Assembly (NCBI GenBank): GCA_964450355.1
Contig: CAYVDH010000035.1
Location: 1 to 23,464, forward strand
Source: CAYVDH01 sp964450355
GTDB lineage: Bacteria > Bacteroidota > Bacteroidia > NS11-12g > UBA955
DNA: 23,464 bases
Direction: 5' to 3'
The notes under the pieces were generated by a model, which saw nothing but the letters and a program-made list of their open reading frames with translations, searched no databases and was not told the origin of the DNA. Made by a program: the position numbers and the translations under genes. Within the stretch, counting starts at the first letter, position 1; each line of letters starts with the position of its first letter. This document shows positions 1 to 8,214 of the stretch, one piece after another.

Positions 1-54
1 GAGTTTGCAGCATTTTTTATTTGGAATAGAATTCTAATGCGGATTCTGGGTTAA
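1..54 (+). CDS. Possible C-terminal end of an upstream gene (partial)
   Basis: Frame 1 stays open for 17 codons from the window edge and ends in TAA at 52-54. The other two forward frames stop earlier, at about 26 and 37. The peptide ends in RILMRILG and is hydrophobic with basic residues. It is too short to assign to a family and could be chance. Positions 55-129 hold only A/T-rich sequence with no convincing terminator for the converging DUF5916 gene. Confidence 0.2.
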   Translation, partial: EFAAFFIWNRILMRILG

Positions 55-129
55 AAAAATTTAAGTCAATTTTAAAAAGCAATTCACTAAGTAAAATTGG
101 GAAAAATTTAACACTATTTTTGGGGTAAT

Positions 130-2337
130 TTATGTATTCAACCAATACAATAATTTCACAGTCAATCCCCTGTCTTTGTTTTTCCAAGTATCAAAGTAAT
201 TGTTGGAATACACAATGAATAAATCACTCATGGGCTTAAATCGGTATTGTATTCTTGTATTGATATTGATGTTGTTTATTTGTGAATTGTATTGTACAAA
301 TGTGGTGAAAAAAAGTTTTTTAGTTAAAGTTAACTCCACTGTCGGAGCTACTAATACCAGTGTTCTTTCCTTACTTGCACCACTTATTGGCTCTGTTCTT
401 ATTATGTTGTCTATTGAACTAACTAAACTTAAAATCATGTATGGTTGTATCCTGTAGCTGATATCAGTTTTTAAAGTTTGTCTTTTACCATCGTAAAACT
501 GACCCGCTAAACCAGTAAGTAAATACACCAATTTTTTTCTTTTATTGGATTGGTAGGTGATGGAATAATCCGAGTATTGATACAATCCTTTTTTGAATGT
601 GTCAATTCTATTTCCATAAATATCGGAATCAAATTGCAACAGGGTTTCACGTATGTTGGTTTCCAAAGTAATGAATGAACTGCTCTGAAAATTAACTGTG
701 ACACTTGGTGTCATTAAAAAATCATTTTTACTCCAATCAGAATTCCTGTAAATATCGCTGTACAATATCGGATTAATGTTATTGATTAATTTGGATTTTG
801 GAAAAAATTTATACCTGATTTCAGGTTCAAATCGTATGTAAGATTGAAGTATAGTTTTGCCTGTAGCCATGTCGCTGTATTGTATGCGTGGTACAAAACC
901 AGTCAATGCTTTGTATGTTTTATCTACATACTCATGGTTCCACATCAACAATATTTTTTTGTCTGTAAACAATAGCCAAGTAGCATGTGCAAAAGATTCT
1001 TTGGTGTTTTTCTCACTGAATGATTGATGCCAAAATGCTTTACCTAACCATTTGCCATTTCTACTTTGCAAGTTATAGTCCAATCCTGCTACCCTATTGT
1101 AAGTGTTAGGTTTAAACAAGTCAACCCTATTAACAAATATACCAGCAATATTGCTGCTCGAAAACAATTGTTTTTGAAAAGCCGCTACAGTGAAGTTTTG
1201 TGCATTTTCTACTCCTCCAGTATCGTTTTTATATGAGGCTGTTTGAGTATTCATCACTCCAATTCTCCAATCACTATTAAGTTTTCCACTTAATCTTGTG
1301 CCATAGATTATAGGTATATTTCTACCATTCACTAACCCTATTCTACGACTGAAAAACGGTCTGATTTGTCGGAACCCAAAGTTGGCAAATAAATCAGAAT
1401 TTTCAATAAAAAAATTTCTTCTTTCAGGAAAAAAGAGATTAAATCGAGTTAAATTTACAACTTGTCTATCTACCTCTACTTGTGCAAAATCTGGATTAGT
1501 AGTAATATCTAAATTCAAAGATGGTGTAACTACAATTTTAGCATCCAAACCCGCATTGAATACTGTCTTAGGTTTGTTACTTCCCACCTGTGAAGATGAG
1601 GCAATGACATAGGGAATTAATGCCGCATTAAATTTTTGTTTGGCTGGTGTTACTTGCCATTTCATCACACCAGTGTTTACCAATGTAGCAATGTTCATGT
1701 TGCGAGGTACTACTCTCCAAGCTGAATTTTCATTGATTTTTAAGTTATTTCTTGAAAAATTAATGTGCCATACACTATCACCGTATTTGTATCTCAATGT
1801 TTTGAATGGTATTGCCATTTCTACACTGTAGCCATTAGTCAATAATTTGGTTTCACTAATCCATTTGTTGTCCCAATCTGTAGTCACACCTTGGCTACCT
1901 CCACCTTGTATTAATCCTTCGCGCTGAACTCCAAAAGGACTAACAGTAAATGCAAATCCATTTGTTTTGTCATTAAATGGGTCAATATGAACTGAAAATG
2001 CATCACTTTTGGGATAGGAAAAATCTCTTTTTAATGAAGTGACTACATAATCTCCTTTGCCAATATCATAACACATGGCAGAGATGTATAAATAATGCTT
2101 ATCACTCAATACTTTTACAGTTGTTTTTGTTATAGAGATGGAGGTGTCATAAGGAAAATTTTGCCAAAATTCATCGGTACTATCTGCTGTTTTCCATGCT
2201 ATTTCATTCATTTCCCCATCAATCACAATGGATTTGTCTTCCACCTTTTTAACAAATATTTCTTTATTTATTTGAGCTTTTGCCCAAGAGTATGGGAGTA
2301 AGATAAGGATGAAAAAAAATATGTTATTAAAATTCAA
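130..2337 (-). CDS. CBM9-like/DUF5916 domain surface protein
   Basis: The 735-residue product begins with a Sec signal peptide (hydrophobic stretch at residues 6-18, cleavage probably after AKA, before residue 22). A CBM9-like fold follows at about residues 30-225: it opens with SIVIDGEMNEIAWKTA, with DAFSVHIDPFND and the NGYSVEMAIPFKTLRY segment further on. The remainder, from about 235, matches the DUF5916 barrel-like region, with the characteristic NPDFAQVEVDRQVVNLTRF and FPERRNFFIEN. Such proteins are common in Bacteroidota and are thought to sit at the outer membrane; their substrate is not established. The start is TTG. No ATG lies between the upstream in-frame stop near 2385 and the signal peptide, and a -7 element (TATTTTTG, 2346-2353) ends 8 nt before the TTG, giving a near-leaderless message. 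The gene is divergent from the mannosyltransferase. Family assignment is firm, function is not. Confidence 0.88.
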   Translation of the reverse strand: MNFNNIFFFILILLPYSWAKAQINKEIFVKKVEDKSIVIDGEMNEIAWKTADSTDEFWQNFPYDTSISITKTTVKVLSDKHYLYISAMCYDIGKGDYVVTSLKRDFSYPKSDAFSVHIDPFNDKTNGFAFTVSPFGVQREGLIQGGGSQGVTTDWDNKWISETKLLTNGYSVEMAIPFKTLRYKYGDSVWHINFSRNNLKINENSAWRVVPRNMNIATLVNTGVMKWQVTPAKQKFNAALIPYVIASSSQVGSNKPKTVFNAGLDAKIVVTPSLNLDITTNPDFAQVEVDRQVVNLTRFNLFFPERRNFFIENSDLFANFGFRQIRPFFSRRIGLVNGRNIPIIYGTRLSGKLNSDWRIGVMNTQTASYKNDTGGVENAQNFTVAAFQKQLFSSSNIAGIFVNRVDLFKPNTYNRVAGLDYNLQSRNGKWLGKAFWHQSFSEKNTKESFAHATWLLFTDKKILLMWNHEYVDKTYKALTGFVPRIQYSDMATGKTILQSYIRFEPEIRYKFFPKSKLINNINPILYSDIYRNSDWSKNDFLMTPSVTVNFQSSSFITLETNIRETLLQFDSDIYGNRIDTFKKGLYQYSDYSITYQSNKRKKLVYLLTGLAGQFYDGKRQTLKTDISYRIQPYMILSLVSSIDNIIRTEPISGASKERTLVLVAPTVELTLTKKLFFTTFVQYNSQINNININTRIQYRFKPMSDLFIVYSNNYFDTWKNKDRGLTVKLLYWLNT

Positions 2338-2345
2338 AATGAGGG

Positions 2346-2353
2346 CAAAAATA
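2346..2353 (-). promoter_or_regulatory. -7 promoter element for the DUF5916 gene
   Basis: TATTTTTG on the minus strand matches the Bacteroidota -7 consensus TAnnTTTG exactly and ends 8 nt upstream of the TTG start at 2337. I see no TTG at the expected -33 spacing. Confidence 0.45.
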
Positions 2354-2406
2354 AGGTAATTGAATTTTAAATGAATATAAACTTAAACTATATACTATAA
2401 ATGTCT

Positions 2407-2414
2407 TAGTTTTG
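2407..2414 (+). promoter_or_regulatory. -7 promoter element for the PIG-V-like gene
   Basis: TAGTTTTG matches TAnnTTTG and ends 5 nt before the GTG start at 2420. Transcription would begin at or next to the start codon, implying a leaderless message. No clear -33 element is seen. Confidence 0.45.
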
Positions 2415-2419
2415 TTGTC

Positions 2420-3577
2420 GTGTCTTTGTCTAAGTTTCAATTGTCATTGGTATTAAAAACCTATTTGCTTTTTTTAGGGGTAAAATTAACTCTTATTTTG
2501 CTTGGCATTATCTTGGTTAATACAGGAATAACTCAAGTATTTTTCACTGGTTTACAGTTACAAGATTTTGAATTCAATGCCCTATTCAAATTGTTTTTTA
2601 ACAACGATTCTGGTTGGTACAAATCCATTGCTGATTATGGCTACAATGGCATCCCATTAACTGAATCTGCTAACTGGACTACAGCAAATCAACACTATGC
2701 ATTTTTCCCATTATTACCTTATTCCATAAGGTTTATTAGTTACCTTTTACACTGCGATTTTTATGTATCAGGTTTCATTTTAAATCTGATAGTATTGTAT
2801 TTTTTTGTGTATTATTTTATTGGTTTACTAAAACTGTATTTGTTTGATGATAGTCGCCTATTTAAACTCATGTTATTTGTTGCTGTGTTTCCATTTTCAA
2901 TGCATTTGTTTTTTATTTATACTGAATCTTTATTTTTTACTCTTTTGTTGGCTAGTTTTTATTTTATTTATCAAAAAAAATGGTATGCTTTTGCTCTTGC
3001 AAGTGCATTGCTAGTGCTTACCAGACCTAATGGTTTATTCATGATCATTCCTTTTTATTTTCTAATATTAGAACAAGATGGAAAACTTAATTTTAAATCC
3101 TTATTAAATTCTTTCTTAAAAATTAAAACATATATTTTATTGATTATGCCTTTTACATTTTTTTTATGGTTGTATTATCAATACATAAACACAGGTAATT
3201 GGTTTGCATTTGCCAATGCTCAAGCCGGTTGGGGTAAAAAAACCATGTTTCCATTTTTTGCATTTTTTAGGTCAGGATTTTGGCAACAACAATTTTTGTC
3301 TGTTTATACCATTTTGATGATCATTTATGCCATTACTAAACTAAAAAAGTGGAAATTAAGTGTGCAAATGCTGGTTTGGATCAATGTTTTGCTTCCACTT
3401 ACAGCTGGCTCAGTAACAAGTATGTCCCGGTATTTATCCATTTTATTTCCATATTACATAGAATGGTCTGATTCCAAATTTTATAAAAAACATTATTCTT
3501 TGATTATAGCCAGCATGATAGTGCTTTCTGTTTTAGGCTTTCATTGGTGGTTGCAAGGCAATTCCATCATGTATTGA
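2420..3577 (+). CDS. PIG-V-like GT-C mannosyltransferase
   Basis: This is a 385-residue polytopic membrane protein with about nine to eleven hydrophobic segments. It carries the hallmarks of the PIG-V/Gpi18-like mannosyltransferase family. These are the loop-1 motif NDSGWYKSIADYGY (62-75) with the putative catalytic Asp, HYAFFPLLP (92-100), FPFSMHLFFIYTESLFF at about 157-173, and LTRPNG (200-205). Family members transfer a sugar from a polyprenyl-phosphate donor on the outer face of the cytoplasmic membrane; the acceptor here is unknown. The start is GTG, supported by the -7 box 5 nt upstream and by the absence of an ATG near the N terminus. The TGA stop directly abuts the stop of the converging gene, with no base between. 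Confidence 0.82.
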   Translation: MSLSKFQLSLVLKTYLLFLGVKLTLILLGIILVNTGITQVFFTGLQLQDFEFNALFKLFFNNDSGWYKSIADYGYNGIPLTESANWTTANQHYAFFPLLPYSIRFISYLLHCDFYVSGFILNLIVLYFFVYYFIGLLKLYLFDDSRLFKLMLFVAVFPFSMHLFFIYTESLFFTLLLASFYFIYQKKWYAFALASALLVLTRPNGLFMIIPFYFLILEQDGKLNFKSLLNSFLKIKTYILLIMPFTFFLWLYYQYINTGNWFAFANAQAGWGKKTMFPFFAFFRSGFWQQQFLSVYTILMIIYAITKLKKWKLSVQMLVWINVLLPLTAGSVTSMSRYLSILFPYYIEWSDSKFYKKHYSLIIASMIVLSVLGFHWWLQGNSIMY

Positions 3578-4690
3578 TTATAATTTAAATGCTCTGTCGA
3601 AATTAAGTCTTAAATACACCGAGTAACTGTATTGAACAAATTTATATTGGTGGTCGTAAAATGGCTCTAATCTTAAATCCAATCTTAAATTTTCTTTAAT
3701 TTTTCTGAAATACATTAATCTTAGCATGGTCATTTGTCTTAATTGCCTGTATTTTTCTATTTCATAAAAATTAAAATTATTGTAAATTTGAGTCCCAATG
3801 GGCGATTGGTATTCGAATCCATTCCAATGTTGAACAATGGCTTCAAAATATTTGTGTTTAAATGCCAATGTGTGCCAAAATGCATTGCCATTTTTATACG
3901 GTTGTGTGATAGTAGGCGAAACATCGAATGCATACAAGTAATAATTTTCAGACCTCAAGCTTGAATGTTCATTAATTTGCCATAAGTATTTAATCCCAGA
4001 GGCTAAGTTAATTCTTGAATAAATAGGAGTTGGTGTTTCATTGATTTGCCCACCTCTGTGAACTAGTGTGCCTTGAAAAGGCCAAATGAATTTTAATTTT
4101 TTTGTCTTCAATAACCGTTTATTAGTCACTACTCCAGTAGTGAATTGCTCTTGGTTAGTGGCTTTTCTGTATGTTGGTTCATTCCACACCAACCAATTAT
4201 TGAATGTGTTGTCACCATTGGTATAAATACTCTGAATTCCGTTTTCTATTCGGTGTGTGATGGCATTATCAATGTTGTACATGGGTTCAATTAGGCCATA
4301 ATTAGTAGTTCCATTTAATTGACCAAAATTATAACGCCATTTGTGTTTAAATATGGATATGTTCCAAACAGGTGTTACTTGGTTAAACTTGCTATTGCCA
4401 TAGTCTTGTCTAGTTTGAATTCCTGCTTTAATCATCACATTTTTGTATGGCATGTATGTTCCGTGTAATTGTAGCAAGTTGCCAAAATAGGTCTGTCCAT
4501 CTTCAATGATATCAAAATATTCAGTATTTCTTAAAAATTGTAAAGCTTCAAAATGCAATCTGATTGACTGTGAATCTGCTGGAATGATGGTATCATTCTG
4601 ATTAAAAATTTGATTGTTAATTTGAGCTTTTATCAGGGAACTGTTTAAAAATAAATAAAATAAAATTATCTTTGAAGCGTTTATAATCAT
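3578..4690 (-). CDS. Putative outer-membrane beta-barrel protein, unrecognised
   Basis: About 370 residues with an N-terminal signal peptide (MIINASKIILFYLFLNSS then LIKAQ). The rest is rich in aromatic residues and alternating polar/hydrophobic stretches typical of beta strands, for example YSYSVYLRLNFDRAF near the C terminus, LMYFRKIKENLRLDLRLEPF and YLWQINEHSSLRSENYYLYAF. I do not recognise the family; an outer-membrane barrel is an inference from this pattern. The frame also permits a TTG start at 4702, but that TTG is the end of a perfect -7 element (TAATTTTG, 4700-4707). The ATG at 4690, 9 nt downstream of the element, is therefore the better start and still leaves a full signal peptide. 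The gene is divergent from the DUF3108 gene. Confidence 0.7.
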   Translation of the reverse strand: MIINASKIILFYLFLNSSLIKAQINNQIFNQNDTIIPADSQSIRLHFEALQFLRNTEYFDIIEDGQTYFGNLLQLHGTYMPYKNVMIKAGIQTRQDYGNSKFNQVTPVWNISIFKHKWRYNFGQLNGTTNYGLIEPMYNIDNAITHRIENGIQSIYTNGDNTFNNWLVWNEPTYRKATNQEQFTTGVVTNKRLLKTKKLKFIWPFQGTLVHRGGQINETPTPIYSRINLASGIKYLWQINEHSSLRSENYYLYAFDVSPTITQPYKNGNAFWHTLAFKHKYFEAIVQHWNGFEYQSPIGTQIYNNFNFYEIEKYRQLRQMTMLRLMYFRKIKENLRLDLRLEPFYDHQYKFVQYSYSVYLRLNFDRAFKL

Positions 4691-4699
4691 AATAGTTTT

Positions 4700-4707
4700 C
4701 AAAATTA
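4700..4707 (-). promoter_or_regulatory. -7 promoter element that decides the start of the barrel gene
   Basis: TAATTTTG on the minus strand matches TAnnTTTG. Its last three bases are the TTG that would be the most upstream start of the open frame, so translation more likely begins at the ATG at 4690. Confidence 0.45.
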
Positions 4708-4757
4708 AGGTTTTGGAACGATTATTGAATTTATATCATTAAACAATTTTTAAAACC

Positions 4758-5603
4758 ATGACATTTATAAAGAAATCTGTTGCAATGAGCTTTTTAACTC
4801 CTTTGATTTTAGTTAGTTTTATTTTGTTTTCATTTAAAAGCGATAAACTAAATGTTGCAACACAGCCAGGTGAAGAGTTTACGTACCGTAAAATTACAAA
4901 TGGTGCTTTTACTTTTAATGAAAAATTAGAATACAGATGTCATTATGGTATCATCAATGCAGCAACTATCAGTTTAGAAGTAACTGGCTCATTAGAAGAT
5001 AAAAATTCTAGAAAATGTTACCATGTAAAAGCTGAAGGTAAAACATTAAAATCTTTTGACTGGGCTTATAAAGTAAGAGATAAATTTGATTCATACATCG
5101 ACCAAGACGCATTGGCTCCAATACATTACACCAAAAGTGTACAAGAAGATAAATACATTGATACCGATTTGGTGAATTTTAAACACGATAAGAAAAAATT
5201 ATATGGCGCTAAAGGAACTTTAGAAATGCCTCAATACACACAAGACATCATTTCTGCCTTGTATTATGTCCGTAATCTTGATTTTTCAAATGCCAAAAAA
5301 GGAGATAAATACCCTGTGAATGTGTATTTAGATAATAAAATTTATAACTTAGGTTTTAAATACGATGGTAAAGAAACCATTAAAACTGACATTGGTACAA
5401 TTAAATGTTTAAGATTTATACCAACATTGGTTGTAGATAGAGTATTTAAAGATGAAGATGATATGACTATTTGGGTAAGTGATGACAGCAACAAAATTCC
5501 TATCCGTGTGAAAGCTGAAATTATGATAGGATCAATAAAAGTTGATATCACTAAATACAGCGGTCTAAAAAATGAATTTTCATCCATGACCAAGAAAAAA
5601 TAG
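4758..5603 (+). CDS. DUF3108 domain envelope protein
   Basis: The 281-residue product has an N-terminal hydrophobic segment (residues 10-25), probably a signal peptide or anchor, so it acts in the envelope. The body fits DUF3108. FTFNEKLEYRCHYGIINAATISLEV (52-76) corresponds to the usual G-E-x-L-x-Y-x-V-x-Y-G-x-I-x-A-G pattern, and the TIWVSDDSNKIPIRV segment near the C terminus matches the family ending. The biochemical role of DUF3108 proteins is not established. The gene ends 1 nt from the stop of the converging nitroreductase gene. I see no convincing TAnnTTTG box upstream of the ATG. Confidence 0.8.
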   Translation: MTFIKKSVAMSFLTPLILVSFILFSFKSDKLNVATQPGEEFTYRKITNGAFTFNEKLEYRCHYGIINAATISLEVTGSLEDKNSRKCYHVKAEGKTLKSFDWAYKVRDKFDSYIDQDALAPIHYTKSVQEDKYIDTDLVNFKHDKKKLYGAKGTLEMPQYTQDIISALYYVRNLDFSNAKKGDKYPVNVYLDNKIYNLGFKYDGKETIKTDIGTIKCLRFIPTLVVDRVFKDEDDMTIWVSDDSNKIPIRVKAEIMIGSIKVDITKYSGLKNEFSSMTKKK

Positions 5604-5604
5604 A

Positions 5605-6174
5605 TTACAAATAACTGATGAATTGATTTACATCTTTTCTATTCGACTCTGTTCTCTTATTTTCTAATTTTCCTAACACAAAGTATCCCATCAATTCTTG
5701 CTCTTTAGATAATTTAAAAAAAGCATTCATCTCATTGCTTTGATAAGCCATACCAGTGCTCCAATACCCTCCAATGCTTTCAAACTGGCTTAGCGATAAA
5801 TACATATTTTGAACAGCACAGGCGATGGCTAATTGGTCCTCATGATGTAGTTTTGAGTCCACTTTGTGATGAACAATTCCAATCACAGCTCCAATGTTTT
5901 TTTGAAATAGTTTTAATTTTTCAATTTTTTTATCTGAAGATTCTAAATCGGGGTTTTGGTGAAATAACAAATCAATATACACTTGAACAAAGTCAGCTAC
6001 TTTATTTTTATTAATAACTACAAATCTCCAAGGATAATTTAAATGGTGATTAGGGGCATAATTGGCATTTTCAATCAATAGTTGTATGACTTCTGGTTCA
6101 ATGGCTTCTCCTGTATATTCAGTAGGATAATGGCTACGCCTTTCTTTTATTATTTGATTGATATTTTGAAACAT
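5605..6174 (-). CDS. YdjA-type nitroreductase family protein (FMN oxidoreductase)
   Basis: The 189-residue single-domain protein fits the nitroreductase superfamily: the N-terminal ERRSH (11-15), which contacts FMN phosphate in relatives, APNHHLNYPWRF (40-51) and GGYWSTGMAY (135-144). The short length and the APNH-x-L-x-x-PWRF motif point to the YdjA-like subgroup, which works as an FMN-binding homodimer with NAD(P)H; the physiological substrate is unknown. The ATG start keeps the RRS motif, so the 41-nt overlap with the end of the upstream permease gene appears real and suggests coupled translation. Confidence 0.88.
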   Translation of the reverse strand: MFQNINQIIKERRSHYPTEYTGEAIEPEVIQLLIENANYAPNHHLNYPWRFVVINKNKVADFVQVYIDLLFHQNPDLESSDKKIEKLKLFQKNIGAVIGIVHHKVDSKLHHEDQLAIACAVQNMYLSLSQFESIGGYWSTGMAYQSNEMNAFFKLSKEQELMGYFVLGKLENKRTESNRKDVNQFISYL

Positions 6175-7120
6175 AAATTTTTTTTAAAGAATGCAATATG
6201 ACACTGAATAAAATGATGCTTGTACCTAAATAAAAGTGAAAATTGAGGTAATGATGTTCTTTGAGAATGAATGCTGCGAGTAAAATTCCATAAACAGGTT
6301 CTAAGTTGATTGCTAAATTAGCTGTAAATGCTGATACATGTTTCATGGCATTTAAATTAAGTACAAATGCCAAGTTTGTGCAAACAAATGCCAACAAAAC
6401 AATCCAAAATACATCGGAATATATGGAGTTAAATACATTGTTTGTATCGGTATAAGGGATTAATTGAAAATCAGAAAATGGAAATAATATTTTAAAAAAA
6501 TGAAATTGTTGTTGAAGCAGTAATAAAATTGTTAAAAACAAAAATCCACCTGTAAGCTCCCCAAATGTCATCACTTTAGTATCAATTTTATTTGTCAAGC
6601 GAGAATTTATTGTTGAAAATAGTGCTGCTACAAAGGCAGAAAAAACGCCAATGAATATAGCTAATAGGTAATTGCCATTTCCTTTGTTTTCATCTGGTGA
6701 GTTAAAGGCTATGATACTAATTCCAATTAATGCAAATAAGCCAAGTAACAATTCAAAAGGATTCAATTTTTTGCGATAAATTAATGGTTCTAATAGACTG
6801 GTAAATGTACTAGTAAGGCCAAAACAACCAAGAGTCAATGAGGCGCTTTTGCCAATTTTTATTGAACCATAAAACGTAATCCAATGTATAGCAACCAATA
6901 CCCCAATTCCTATAAGTTGAATCAACGACTTAAATGAAGTTGATGTTAATTCTTTAAAAAATTTAGGTATCAGAAAAAAACCTATAGCTGCCAACCACAT
7001 ACGATGCCATACCAAGGTAAAATGATCGGCTTGTATTAGTTTTCCAAGAATGGCTGTAAATCCAAAAATAAAAACTGCAACATGTAATTGAATGTAAGCT
7101 TTTTTGAGGTTTGATTCCAA
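6134..7120 (-). CDS. EamA/DMT family permease
   Basis: The 328-residue inner-membrane protein has ten predicted helices in two EamA repeats. The first contains HVAVFIFGFTAILGKLI and LTLGCFGLTSTFTSLLEPLIY; the second contains LAFVLNLNAMKHVSAFTANLAINLEPVYGILLAAFILKE, the usual DMT C-terminal signature. Members export or import small metabolites, and substrate cannot be read from sequence. The only start that preserves helix 1 is TTG at 7120. An in-frame stop lies two codons upstream and the first ATG is 40 codons in. The reverse-strand terminator at 7182-7213 separates it from the lipoprotein gene, so it probably begins its own unit with the nitroreductase. Confidence 0.87.
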   Translation of the reverse strand: MESNLKKAYIQLHVAVFIFGFTAILGKLIQADHFTLVWHRMWLAAIGFFLIPKFFKELTSTSFKSLIQLIGIGVLVAIHWITFYGSIKIGKSASLTLGCFGLTSTFTSLLEPLIYRKKLNPFELLLGLFALIGISIIAFNSPDENKGNGNYLLAIFIGVFSAFVAALFSTINSRLTNKIDTKVMTFGELTGGFLFLTILLLLQQQFHFFKILFPFSDFQLIPYTDTNNVFNSIYSDVFWIVLLAFVCTNLAFVLNLNAMKHVSAFTANLAINLEPVYGILLAAFILKEHHYLNFHFYLGTSIILFSVILHSLKKIYVSKYQSNNKRKA

Positions 7121-7181
7121 TGATTAGTTTTTTAAAAAAGAAGGCAAATTAAAGACTTATTTCAACAAAGAAAAAACATAA

Positions 7182-7213
7182 AAAAAACACCCCAAACAAT
7201 TGAGGTGTTTTTT
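7182..7213 (-). terminator. Strong rho-independent terminator after the lipoprotein gene
   Basis: A 14-bp hairpin, arms AAAAAACACCTCAA and TTGGGGTGTTTTTT around a TTGT loop on the minus strand, with one T-G wobble and a terminal T run. It lies 24 nt past the stop of the lipoprotein gene. The A/T arms make it work in both directions on paper, but only the minus-strand gene needs it. Confidence 0.88.
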
Positions 7214-7237
7214 GTTGTAAAACTATTTGTAATAAAC

Positions 7238-8068
7238 TTATTTAAGTATGGTATTGTAGAAGCTAGTTCCAGCTCTGTATGGAGATTCAAATACTTTTAC
7301 TTTAGCTTTTGATTTTAATGAACCAACTTTAGCAGTAATTTTTGCATTTTTATATTTACCATTGAAATTTTTAGTTGACATTTCAGTGATTTTGTTCACA
7401 TAAAATTCATTTTCTATGAATTTTTCGTCAGAGAAATTCTCTTTAGAGGCATAAGTGATGAAATTTCTAAATCTGCTAACGGTGTTGTCTTGACTGAAAG
7501 ATTTTTCCCAAGCTTTAACGTTGCCTTTTCCTGTTGTACTAGCAATAGACACTTTAGTTCCACCATTCTTTTTAATGCTTTGTGAAACCATCGTTTTAGT
7601 AGTTTTACCAGTGTTATCAGTAGTAGAATAATAACCACTCATGATGGTGTAAGTCATAGGTACTGAAATGTAGGTTTTTGGTGGAATGAAAGTATATCTC
7701 TCAGCTACCACTGTAGATTGTTTTCTCTCGTATGTAATGTTGTTACCTGTTCCTGAAGGGACTAAATAAGATTCTGTTGTGCTTTTTTCAACCCAATAAA
7801 CATTTTTCCAATCGTTGTATATAAATACAGAACGTTTCCAATCGATGTACATCGGTTTATCTGTTTTGTTGAAAATTGAGAAATAAGTAATGCCATCCTC
7901 AGACCACATATCGTATGTGACTTTAATTTCTTCGTTTTCGCAAACGCCATTTTTTGATACGGCATCTTTTCCAATGGATTCAGTTTCGATTAATTGTACA
8001 AACTGACTACATGATGTCAACATAGCTAGTGCTATGATAATGAATGATGTGATTTTTAAGTTTTTCAT
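7238..8068 (-). CDS. Unrecognised lipoprotein
   Basis: The 276-residue product opens with a lipoprotein signal peptide. A basic start (MKNLK) and hydrophobic core lead to the lipobox LTSC, so Cys20 would be lipidated. The mature part is lysine- and serine/threonine-rich. It includes a possible immunoglobulin-like stretch, KVTYDMWSEDGITYFSIFNK with TDKPMYIDWKRSVFIYND, which resembles the way many Bacteroidota lipoproteins describe an unpaired beta-sandwich. I do not recognise the family. The gene is a single unit: an ATG start, a -7 box about 26 nt upstream and a strong terminator downstream. It lies divergent from the two-kinase operon, which makes it a candidate target or accessory of that system; this is positional inference only. 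Confidence 0.72.
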   Translation of the reverse strand: MKNLKITSFIIIALAMLTSCSQFVQLIETESIGKDAVSKNGVCENEEIKVTYDMWSEDGITYFSIFNKTDKPMYIDWKRSVFIYNDWKNVYWVEKSTTESYLVPSGTGNNITYERKQSTVVAERYTFIPPKTYISVPMTYTIMSGYYSTTDNTGKTTKTMVSQSIKKNGGTKVSIASTTGKGNVKAWEKSFSQDNTVSRFRNFITYASKENFSDEKFIENEFYVNKITEMSTKNFNGKYKNAKITAKVGSLKSKAKVKVFESPYRAGTSFYNTILK

Positions 8069-8094
8069 AATAATTTTTTTTCTTTATGTTGCAG

Positions 8095-8102
8095 CAAACA
8101 TA
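8095..8102 (-). promoter_or_regulatory. -7 promoter element for the lipoprotein gene
   Basis: TATGTTTG on the minus strand matches TAnnTTTG and ends 26 nt before the ATG at 8068, giving a short leader. No TTG lies 17-23 nt upstream. Confidence 0.45.
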
Positions 8103-8130
8103 GTATTACTACCATATGAGTATATATACT
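8101..8130. promoter_or_regulatory. Palindrome pair, possible operator
   Basis: TAGTATTACTA (8101-8111, symmetric around a central T) and AGTATATATACT (8119-8130, perfect 12-bp palindrome) flank CATATG. They lie over and just upstream of the -7 element of the lipoprotein gene, in the gap shared with the kinase operon. A/T-rich palindromes arise easily by chance, so operator status is only a suggestion. Confidence 0.3.
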
Positions 8131-8214
8131 ACAAATGAATTATTTTTAAAGATTGTACCCTTATATTGCACAAATGCTTGATTATCTAATATTTAATTAA
8201 ACTAAAATTGATAA

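Noticed and set aside
200..1831. Plus-strand open frames inside the DUF5916 gene (such as 200-457, 1382-1612, 1640-1831)
   Set aside because: They lie fully within a gene with clear domain motifs on the other strand and show no recognisable protein features.
7414..7974. Two minus-strand frames inside the lipoprotein gene
   Set aside because: They overlap a longer frame with signal peptide, lipobox, promoter box and terminator.
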